A stretch of DNA of 8,191 bases from DATAVB01 sp040414495 (GTDB taxonomy: Bacteria; Actinomycetota; Actinomycetes; Mycobacteriales; QHCD01). Under the pieces are notes generated by a model. The model searched no databases, was not told the DNA's origin, and saw only the letters and a program-made list of their open reading frames with translations. The stretch covers positions 1-8,191 of the forward strand of contig JBEDUI010000088.1 of NCBI GenBank assembly GCA_040414495.1, read 5' to 3'. Shown in pieces: positions 1 through 4,833 of the stretch (the first letter of the stretch is position 1; every line of letters starts with the position of its first letter). The translations under genes and the position numbers were made by a program.

Positions 1-80
1 TCCCGCTAGACGAAGCGAACCCTGAGTTCCGCTAGGCGAGTTAGCCGGCACCACCGCGCGTCTACGGACCAAGATCATGA

Positions 81-266
81 GTGGATTTGGTACCGATTCC
101 GGGAGCAAATCCATTCACGAGCATGAACGTGTCGCCCGATGCGACGCGTTACGGGTCGGGCGGCGCCGATTTGACCTCGCGGGCCGGCATCGCGATCAGC
201 GCGCCGAAAGTTGTTGGCACTGTTCGTGCGCCGTTGAGCAAAATCCCGTACTGGGAAGGGACTTGA
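81..266 (+). other. doubtful 61-codon ORF, possibly a gene remnant
   Basis: This open frame starts with GTG immediately after an in-frame TGA and has no visible Shine-Dalgarno sequence or TANNNT box at a leaderless distance. The predicted peptide ends in LSKIPYWEGT. The same frame beyond the stop encodes a similar end, LSEIPYLSRP followed by TGA, because the 63-bp repeat in this region is a multiple of three. That could mean the segment derives from the duplicated 3' end of a gene, or it may be chance. I recognise no family. All three plus frames are closed between positions 7 and 44, so no gene enters from the left on this strand. It is listed mainly to say what the first 450 bases hold; it is probably not expressed. 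Confidence 0.12.
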
Positions 267-343
267 CAACCGGAAAGCGGCATCGTCGGCGCCCAGCTGA
301 GCGAAATCCCATACCTGAGCCGGCCTTGACAACCGGAAAGCGC
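231..343 (+). repeat. imperfect direct repeat, 63-bp period, two copies
   Basis: Positions 231-280 and 294-343 match at about 38 of 50 bases when shifted by 63. The conserved blocks are a TGAGC-aAATCCC segment and TTGACAACCGGAAAGCG (263-279 and 326-342, identical). The second copy carries the probable promoter and complete palindrome of the downstream gene. The first copy keeps the TTGACA and the left half of the palindrome but has lost the right half. A partial promoter/operator duplication is the simplest reading. Confidence 0.7.
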
Positions 344-354
344 TTACCAAGGAT
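326..354 (+). promoter_or_regulatory. probable sigma-70-type promoter of the Gfo/Idh/MocA gene
   Basis: A perfect TTGACA -35 box (326-331) is followed, after a 17-bp spacer, by AAGGAT (349-354), which keeps the key second-position A and sixth-position T of an actinobacterial -10 box. Nearby GGATAT (19-bp spacing) is an alternative. Transcription would start near 361, giving a leader of about 90 nt before the ATG at 453. The -35 is strong by inspection, but the -10 assignment is uncertain. Confidence 0.45.
335..348 (+). promoter_or_regulatory. LacI-family-like operator palindrome
   Basis: GGAAAGCGCTTACC is a 14-bp inverted repeat around a central CG with one mismatched pair (GGwAAGCGCTTwCC). 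LacI/GalR-family regulators, including CcpA- and PurR-type proteins, bind palindromes of this form with a central CG. It lies exactly in the spacer between the proposed -35 and -10, where bound repressor would block RNA polymerase. The copy 63 bp upstream retains only GGAAAGCG. No LacI-family gene lies in this window, so the regulator is unknown. Confidence 0.4.
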
Positions 355-412
355 ATAGGATCAGGAGCCGAACGGTCGGAAATTGCCCGCGCAATTGCAC
401 CGAGGGAGAGCG

Positions 413-460
413 ATGGCAGTGCGAATTTGTTACCTCCAGTCTGTGAACGCCCATGAGTGA
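413..460 (+). CDS. possible 15-codon leader ORF overlapping the Gfo/Idh/MocA start
   Basis: An ATG at 413 follows a purine-rich AGGGAG (403-408) with a 4-nt gap, a better ribosome-binding site than the one before the main gene. It would encode MAVRICYLQSVNAHE and stop with TGA at 458-460, eight bases inside the downstream gene, which starts at 453 in another frame. A ribosome ending here could re-initiate at 453, so the ORF might couple or tune translation of the oxidoreductase, whose own upstream sequence has no clear Shine-Dalgarno match. The peptide resembles no known attenuator I recognise. A chance ORF is possible. Confidence 0.3.
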   Translation: MAVRICYLQSVNAHE

Positions 461-1550
461 TCGCCTTCGCGTGGCAATCGTCGGCACCGGTGGGATTTCC
501 CGATCGCACGCCCGGGCTATGCGTGCCCACGAGGATCGGGTCGAATTGGTGGCCGCGATGGACATCGACGCCGAGCGGGTCACTGAGTTTTGCCAGGAGT
601 GGGACGTACCCAACTGTTATCACTCGCTCGAGCGCATGCTGGCCGAGCAGCAGCCCGACCTGGTGCATGTCTGCACGCCGCCCGGCGCGCACCTTGAGCC
701 CTCGATCACGGCCATGCGCGCCGGTTCGTCGGTCCTCTGTGAGAAGCCACCGTGCCTGTCGCTGGCCGATTTCGACAAGATTGCCGCAGTGGAGCGGGAG
801 ACCGGCCGGCATTTCAGCACGGTATTCCAGCACCGGTTCGGTCCCACCGGGCGCTATGTCCGTGACCTGATCAACGCCGGCCGACTGGGCCGCCCGCTCG
901 TGGCGATCTGCAACACGCTCTGGTATCGGCCGGACTCCTATTACGAACCGGAATGGCGTGGAATCTGGGCCGGCGAGGGCGGTGGTCCGACCATGGGCCA
1001 CGGTATCCATCAGATCGACCTGGTCGCGCATCTGCTCGGTGATTGGGAGGAAATCGTGGCGACGGCGGCCCGGATGGCCCGCCCGGTCGAGACCGAAGAT
1101 GTGTCGTTCGCGCACATCACGTTCGCCAATGGTGCGATCGCCAGCGTGGTGAACAGCATTCTGTCGCCACGCGAAGAAAGCTACCTGCGCTTCGATTTCA
1201 GCGAGGCGACGGTCGAATTGACGCACCTTTACGGCTACGAGGCCGACAATTGGAGCTATACGCCGGTCAAGGGCGTCGAGCCGGTGGTCTGGCCCGCGCC
1301 GGGCGAGGACATGCGCAGCTCGCATACCGCGCAGTTGGGCGATGTGCTGGAACGGTTGGCGAACGGCGAGGTTCCCGAGGCCTCATCGCGGACCGCCCGC
1401 CGTACGATGGAAATCATTACCGCCATTTACGCGTCGGCATTTACCGGTGAACGAATTCGGCGCGATCAGTTGGTTCCCGGACATCCCTTCTACAACAGCC
1501 TTTACGGCCCCGCCCTCCCGTATCCGGCTGAGCAGGAGGCGCTTCGATAG
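453..1550 (+). CDS. Gfo/Idh/MocA-family NAD(P)-dependent oxidoreductase
   Basis: This 365-residue protein has the usual length and layout of the Gfo/Idh/MocA family: cytosolic enzymes that oxidise or reduce a hydroxyl/keto group on sugars, inositols and related polyols. An N-terminal Rossmann fold (about 5-120) carries the dinucleotide-binding GTGGIS (11-16), an acidic D37 at the end of the second strand (AAMDIDA), CTPPGAH (74-80) and the diagnostic EKP (97-99). The C-terminal substrate-binding alpha/beta domain carries GHGIHQIDL (182-190), matching the family's GxHxxD catalytic signature with H186 and D189. The ATG at 453 places the glycine motif ten residues in, as expected. The gene is monocistronic, with a promoter/operator region upstream and a strong hairpin just after it. 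D37 suggests NAD over NADP, by inference. The substrate cannot be read from the sequence; the LacI-like operator is compatible with sugar or polyol control. Confidence 0.93.
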   Translation: MSDRLRVAIVGTGGISRSHARAMRAHEDRVELVAAMDIDAERVTEFCQEWDVPNCYHSLERMLAEQQPDLVHVCTPPGAHLEPSITAMRAGSSVLCEKPPCLSLADFDKIAAVERETGRHFSTVFQHRFGPTGRYVRDLINAGRLGRPLVAICNTLWYRPDSYYEPEWRGIWAGEGGGPTMGHGIHQIDLVAHLLGDWEEIVATAARMARPVETEDVSFAHITFANGAIASVVNSILSPREESYLRFDFSEATVELTHLYGYEADNWSYTPVKGVEPVVWPAPGEDMRSSHTAQLGDVLERLANGEVPEASSRTARRTMEIITAIYASAFTGERIRRDQLVPGHPFYNSLYGPALPYPAEQEALR

Positions 1551-1571
1551 CCGGCGGTCTAAGGCTGAGGC

Positions 1572-1613
1572 GAAACCCCGCAATCGGTGTTCCTCTCCCG
1601 GTTGCGGGGTTTC
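1572..1613. terminator. bidirectional hairpin terminator between convergent genes
   Basis: Arms GAAACCCCGCAATCGG (1572-1587) and CCGGTTGCGGGGTTTC (1598-1613) form a 16-bp stem with one G-U pair and a 10-nt loop. The outer TTT/AAA ends supply short T-rich stretches on both strands (TTTCTTC on the plus side). It lies 21 bp after the stop of the Gfo gene and 13 bp after the stop of the minus-strand gene, so it can serve both converging transcripts. Confidence 0.85.
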
Positions 1614-1626
1614 TTCGTGTGGCTGA

Positions 1627-2127
1627 CTATGCCGGGTTGGCGCGTAGGTGCATTTCGCGGAGCCGCCCGTAATCGATGTACGGGAAATGCGTGGGTGTGC
1701 CGACCTGGCTCGGGTCCCAGTCGACGTCGAATTCCGCTGCACCGAACGTCCGGAGCACAGTGTCCAGAGCGTCCAGCACGGCCGCGATGAGGGCGCGTGT
1801 CGAGACGTGCGCTTCGAACTGAACGGTTCCCCGTTGGTCCTCGGGGTTCTTCCAGTTGTAATCCTCGGTGACGTAGGCGACGGTGACGAGCACCCGGTCG
1901 TACTCTGTAAGGAAATCCCAACGCCAGTAATCCGGCTCGTTAGGCCACTGGAAGGTTCGGTACGCCTCACCGGAGCCGATATCCACCGTGGCGCGAGCCA
2001 GGTCGATCAGAACGTCACCCACGAACGTCCCCCGGAACCGCAATTCCTGACCGGTCTGACGGATCGTCGCATTAATCAGGCCGCTGCCGGGGACCTCGAG
2101 GTCCAGGGTGAAATCGTCGGTACTCAT
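1627..2127 (-). CDS. conserved-looking hypothetical protein, 166 aa
   Basis: I do not recognise this family. The ATG at 2127 (MSTDDFTLDLEV) was chosen because it overlaps the TGA of the upstream gene in an ATGA, a typical co-translated junction. The longer open frame back to 2256 would overlap that gene by over 100 bases, and its extension is arginine- and proline-rich, as expected of out-of-frame sequence. The protein is acidic and rich in alternating hydrophobic strands, with many aromatics in its middle (YRTFQWPNEPDYWRWDF, about 58-74), then VLVTVAYV and a probable helix (ALIAAVLDALDTVL). There is no signal peptide or membrane segment, so it should be cytosolic. The aromatic-rich beta character is reminiscent of small immunity-type proteins, but that is only an impression. 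The gene ends 13 bp from the shared terminator. Confidence 0.75.
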   Translation of the reverse strand: MSTDDFTLDLEVPGSGLINATIRQTGQELRFRGTFVGDVLIDLARATVDIGSGEAYRTFQWPNEPDYWRWDFLTEYDRVLVTVAYVTEDYNWKNPEDQRGTVQFEAHVSTRALIAAVLDALDTVLRTFGAAEFDVDWDPSQVGTPTHFPYIDYGRLREMHLRANPA

Positions 2128-2450
2128 GACGTGTTGTCGAGGATAGGACGGACTGTGGTGCCGAGCTTCGGGCAAACCCAGACCGCGTGGCCGTCCACGA
2201 GTTCCGCGTTCGGAGGGTGTGGATGGCAAGCCAGACAATCCGGCACGGCTCGCCATTCGATGTGGATCACGTGCGCTAGTAGTTGATCGGCCAGCGCGGC
2301 GGCCGCTTCGTCCAACGTGGACCCGGGAACGTACACGATCCCATCATTGACAGACACGCCGACGTTCGGTTCGGCCGAGGGAGTCAGAGCCGGCACAAGT
2401 CGCCACGGATGCGCGCCGATACCCAATTGCGTCAGGACGGCACGCACCAT
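2124..2450 (-). CDS. small protein with Cys/His cluster, 108 aa, function unknown
   Basis: The first gene of a two-gene minus-strand operon; its stop overlaps the next start in ATGA. The C-terminal half has CLACHPHPP (about 73-81), then LVDGHAVWVCP (84-94). This C-x2-C-H-x-H ... DGxAVWVCP arrangement resembles small actinobacterial hypothetical proteins with an HPL-type segment followed by DGxAVWxCP, recalled from memory and unnamed. C73, C76, H77/H79 and C93 could form a zinc site, by inference. The N-terminal part is a short alpha/beta region with a probable helix (LDEAAAALADQLLAHVIHIEW). An in-frame stop nine codons upstream (2475-2477), with no other start between, supports the ATG at 2450. 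There is no Shine-Dalgarno sequence; a GACGTT hexamer (2463-2458 on this strand) seven bases before the ATG could be a weak -10 for a leaderless mRNA. Confidence 0.7.
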   Translation of the reverse strand: MVRAVLTQLGIGAHPWRLVPALTPSAEPNVGVSVNDGIVYVPGSTLDEAAAALADQLLAHVIHIEWRAVPDCLACHPHPPNAELVDGHAVWVCPKLGTTVRPILDNTS

Positions 2451-2548
2451 GGCGGCAAACGTCGCCGAGTTGGGTCAAGCGTCACGATCACCACGCTAGA
2501 ACAACGTGCAGCGGGCATGGGTCGATCACGATCGCGGGTTGACCAGCT

Positions 2549-2581
2549 CCCGCCCGCCGGCCACAGCGGCCGGTGGGCGGG
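2549..2581. other. GC-rich perfect-length hairpin in the divergent intergenic region
   Basis: CCCGCCCGCCGGCC (2549-2562) and GGCCGGTGGGCGGG (2568-2581) form a 14-bp stem with one G-U pair and a 5-nt loop. No T-tract follows on either strand and no gene ends nearby, so a conventional terminator is unlikely. It sits about 28 bp upstream of the proposed nucS -10 and about 100 bp upstream of the divergent gene. A regulator site, a transcript-insulating structure or a small-RNA element are possible, none supported further. Confidence 0.5.
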
Positions 2582-2609
2582 TCTGCGGCTGGACACCGGG
2601 GCGATCGCG

Positions 2610-2615
2610 TAGCCT
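2610..2615 (+). promoter_or_regulatory. -10 box TAGCCT, leaderless nucS promoter
   Basis: TAGCCT fits the actinobacterial TANNNT -10 pattern and is separated by 6 nt from the GTG at 2622, so transcription should begin at or next to the start codon. No Shine-Dalgarno sequence precedes that GTG, as expected for a leaderless message. No good -35 is visible at 16-18 bp, which is common in these bacteria. Confidence 0.55.
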
Positions 2616-2621
2616 CGCCGG

Positions 2622-3284
2622 GTGCGACTCGTCATTGCCCGCTGCCAGGTGGACTACATCGGTCGGCTCACCGCGCATCTGCCCATGGCCGTCCGGTTGC
2701 TGCTGATCAAGGCCGACGGTTCGGTGGCGGTGCATGCCGACGACCGGGCGTACAAACCGCTGAACTGGATGAGCCCGCCGTGCTCGCTCAAGGTCGAGGA
2801 CTCGACCTGGACCGTGAGCAACACCAAGACCGGCGACCAGTTGGTCATCGAGGTCGAGGAGATCCTGCACGATTCGAGCCATGACCTCGGCGTTGACCCG
2901 GGGCTGGTCAAGGACGGCGTCGAGGCGCACCTGCAGGAGCTGCTGGCCGAGCAGATCGAGGCGCTCGGGCCCGGTTATCGCCTGGTGCGGCGGGAATATC
3001 CGACCGCGATCGGCCCGGTGGACATTCTGGCCCGCGATCCTGACGGTGGAGCCGTGGCGATCGAGATCAAACGGCGCGGGGAGATCGACGGGGTCGAGCA
3101 GCTGACCCGGTACCTGGAGCTGCTGAACCGCGATCCGCTGCTGGCTCCGGTCCGGGGTGTGTTTGCCGCGCAGGAGATCAAGCCGCAGGCGCGGGTGCTG
3201 GCCACCGATCGGGGCATCGACTGCCTGACCCTGGACTACGACGCCATGCGCGGAGTGGACGACCCGAGCACGCGGTTGTTCTGA
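2622..3284 (+). CDS. nucS: mismatch-specific endonuclease NucS/EndoMS
   Basis: This 220-residue protein closely matches actinobacterial NucS, including the Mycobacterium tuberculosis protein as remembered. NucS makes double-strand cuts at mismatches and provides mismatch repair in bacteria lacking MutS/MutL. The N-terminal DNA-binding domain (about 1-95) contains R42 and W49 within DDRAYKPLNWMSPP. The C-terminal RecB-like nuclease domain carries GPVD (131-134) and AIEIK (146-150), giving the D134-E148-K150 active site, followed by EQLTRYLELLNRD. The C-terminus, STRLF, resembles the clamp-binding tail reported for bacterial NucS, and a beta-clamp role is known for the family. The GTG at 2622 aligns with the usual start (RLVIA-C-VDYIGRL). 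It is transcribed divergently from the small-gene pair, and its stop codon lies inside a 13-bp tandem duplication. All key residues are present. Confidence 0.97.
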   Translation: MRLVIARCQVDYIGRLTAHLPMAVRLLLIKADGSVAVHADDRAYKPLNWMSPPCSLKVEDSTWTVSNTKTGDQLVIEVEEILHDSSHDLGVDPGLVKDGVEAHLQELLAEQIEALGPGYRLVRREYPTAIGPVDILARDPDGGAVAIEIKRRGEIDGVEQLTRYLELLNRDPLLAPVRGVFAAQEIKPQARVLATDRGIDCLTLDYDAMRGVDDPSTRLF

Positions 3285-3297
3285 GCGGTTGTTCTGA
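3272..3297 (+). repeat. 13-bp tandem duplication spanning the nucS stop codon
   Basis: GCGGTTGTTCTGA occurs twice back to back (3272-3284 and 3285-3297), followed by a further GCG. The first copy encodes the last residues and stop of NucS; the second lies outside the coding region and leaves the protein unchanged. Confidence 0.9.
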
Positions 3298-3327
3298 GCG
3301 TCGCGTGCGCCTGGCCGATCCACTGGC

Positions 3328-3333
3328 TACGTT
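3328..3333 (+). promoter_or_regulatory. -10 box TACGTT, leaderless aldehyde dehydrogenase promoter
   Basis: TACGTT fits TANNNT and is followed by 6 nt (CTGGGT) and then the ATG at 3340, the same geometry as for nucS. There is no proper Shine-Dalgarno sequence. This suggests independent transcription of the dehydrogenase pair despite the 55-bp gap after nucS. No clear -35 is visible. Confidence 0.5.
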
Positions 3334-3339
3334 CTGGGT

Positions 3340-4812
3340 ATGCCCGAGCACACGAGTTTGATCTCGCACGAGCCGGTGAGTGGTGCGGTCGTGGCGGAGT
3401 TCGCGGTCGATGACGCCGCCGCGGTGAGCGCCGCGGTCGAGAGGGCGCGGCTGGCCGCGGGCTGGTGGCAGCGGCTGGGTTTCGCTGAACGCCGCAATCG
3501 GTTACGGGGTTTCGCCGCGCAACTGGCCGGCCGGATGTCCGAGTTGGCCGCGTTGATCGCCCAGGAGACCGGGAAATCCACCGATGACGCCCGGATCGAA
3601 ATCATCATCACGATCGACCAATTGCGTTGGGCCGCCGGGCACGCCGAGCGGGTATTGCGCCGGCATGTGTTGGCGCCCGGATTCCTGCTACCCAACACGG
3701 TCGCCTCGGTGGAATACCAGCCGTACGGGGTAGTCGGGGTGATCGGGCCGTGGAACTACCCGGTTTTCACGCCCATGGGCTCGATCGCTTATGCGTTGGC
3801 GGCCGGGAATGCGGTGGTGTTCAAGCCCAGCGAACACACCCCGGCGGTGGCCCGCTGGTTGGCCGACGCACTGTCCACTGTGGTCCCTGAGCATCCGGTG
3901 TTGCAGGTGGTGTTCGGATACGGCGAGACCGGCGCGGCCCTGGCATCGTCCGGTGTGGACAAACTGGCCTTCACCGGCTCGACCGCCACCGGAAAACGAG
4001 TCATGGCGGCCTGTGCGCAGAATTTGACACCGGTCGTGATCGAATGCGGCGGCAAGGACCCGATGGTGGTCGCCGCCGATGCGGATCTGGACGCGGCGGC
4101 CGAGGCGGCGCTGTGGGGCGGTTGTTTCAATTCCGGCCAGAGTTGCGTGGGAATCGAGCGGGTGTACGTCGTCGGCTCGGTGTACGAGCAGTTTGTCGCG
4201 CGCCTGGTCGAATTGGCCGGCGAGGTGCGGGCCGGTGTGGACGGTCCAGCCGGTTATGGCGCGATGACGACACCGGAGCAGATCGACGTGGTGCGCCGGC
4301 ACCTGAGCGACGCGCTCTCCCGCGGGGCCCGGGCGGTCGTTGGCGGACCGGAGTCGATCCGCCCGCCGTACATCGATCCGATCGTCCTGGTCGACGTACC
4401 GGAGGATGCGGCCGCGATCCAGGAGGAGACGTTCGGGCCGACTCTGACCGTGAGCCGAGTGTCCACTGTGGATGAAGCGGTGCAGAAGGCAAACGGAACG
4501 CCGTACGGCCTGGGCGCCAGCGTGTTCTCCCGTACCGAAGGCGAAACGCTGGCCCGACGGCTGCGGGCCGGCATGGTGTCGGTGAACGCGGCGCTGACGT
4601 TTACCGGCGTGCCGTCGCTGCCTTTCGGCGGAGTCGGAAATTCTGGGTTCGGGCGTATTCACGGCGCCGACGGGTTGCGCGAATTCGCCCGCACCCATGC
4701 GGTGGCGAACCAGCGGGTCCGGCCGCCGCTGCGGATTTTGACGTTCCGGCGTACCGACCGGGCGATGCGAACGCTGGTCGCGGGTGTCCGACTGCTCGGC
4801 GGCCGGCGCTGA
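3340..4812 (+). CDS. NAD(P)-dependent aldehyde dehydrogenase
   Basis: The 490-residue length is typical for the ALDH superfamily, which oxidises aldehydes to carboxylates through a cysteine thioester. All core elements are present in order: GPWNYP (136-141, oxyanion N139), FKPSE (161-165, coenzyme-binding K162), FTGSTATG (211-218), IECGGKD (234-240, general base E235), GQSC (266-269, nucleophile C269), EETFGP (362-367) and LPFGGVGNSGFGR (427-439). There is no signal peptide, so it should be cytosolic. The ending after about residue 460 is basic with a short amphipathic stretch (RTDRAMRTLVAGVRLLGGRR), possibly involved in membrane contact or oligomerisation, by inference. The substrate cannot be assigned; succinate-semialdehyde and general long-chain or aromatic aldehyde enzymes share these motifs. 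The stop is 21 bp before the 3-hydroxyacyl-CoA dehydrogenase, suggesting a shared transcript and pathway. The start at 3340 fits a leaderless promoter; an upstream start is not needed. Confidence 0.95.
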   Translation: MPEHTSLISHEPVSGAVVAEFAVDDAAAVSAAVERARLAAGWWQRLGFAERRNRLRGFAAQLAGRMSELAALIAQETGKSTDDARIEIIITIDQLRWAAGHAERVLRRHVLAPGFLLPNTVASVEYQPYGVVGVIGPWNYPVFTPMGSIAYALAAGNAVVFKPSEHTPAVARWLADALSTVVPEHPVLQVVFGYGETGAALASSGVDKLAFTGSTATGKRVMAACAQNLTPVVIECGGKDPMVVAADADLDAAAEAALWGGCFNSGQSCVGIERVYVVGSVYEQFVARLVELAGEVRAGVDGPAGYGAMTTPEQIDVVRRHLSDALSRGARAVVGGPESIRPPYIDPIVLVDVPEDAAAIQEETFGPTLTVSRVSTVDEAVQKANGTPYGLGASVFSRTEGETLARRLRAGMVSVNAALTFTGVPSLPFGGVGNSGFGRIHGADGLREFARTHAVANQRVRPPLRILTFRRTDRAMRTLVAGVRLLGGRR

Positions 4813-4823
4813 AAACTGGATCT

Positions 4824-4828
4824 GGAGG
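4824..4828 (+). promoter_or_regulatory. Shine-Dalgarno GGAGG of the 3-hydroxyacyl-CoA dehydrogenase gene
   Basis: GGAGG lies 5 nt before the ATG at 4834 and fixes that start. It is the only strong Shine-Dalgarno sequence before a main gene in this window, consistent with the gene being internal to a transcript while its neighbours appear leaderless. Confidence 0.8.
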
Positions 4829-4833
4829 CGTAC

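Noticed and set aside
381..396. Small hairpin AATTGC-CCGC-GCAATT in the leader of the Gfo/Idh/MocA gene
   Set aside because: Only six base pairs with four A-T pairs; too weak to call a regulatory structure.
75..1325. 416-codon open frame on the minus strand across the Gfo/Idh/MocA gene
   Set aside because: It is antisense to a gene with intact family motifs, its product is arginine- and histidine-rich low-complexity sequence, and such long antisense frames are expected in high-GC DNA.
2128..2256. N-terminal extension of the 166-aa minus-strand protein to 209 residues
   Set aside because: It would overlap most of the upstream gene out of frame, and the ATGA junction at 2124-2127 gives a much better start.
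2526..3323. 265-codon minus-strand frame over nucS
   Set aside because: Antisense shadow of a clearly recognised gene.
3870..4473. GTCCACTGTGG occurring twice inside the aldehyde dehydrogenase gene
   Set aside because: Both copies encode Ser-Thr-Val in coding frame; two occurrences are explained by codon choice.
3688..4698. 336-codon minus-strand frame over the aldehyde dehydrogenase
   Set aside because: Antisense shadow; the plus-strand protein carries every catalytic motif of its family.
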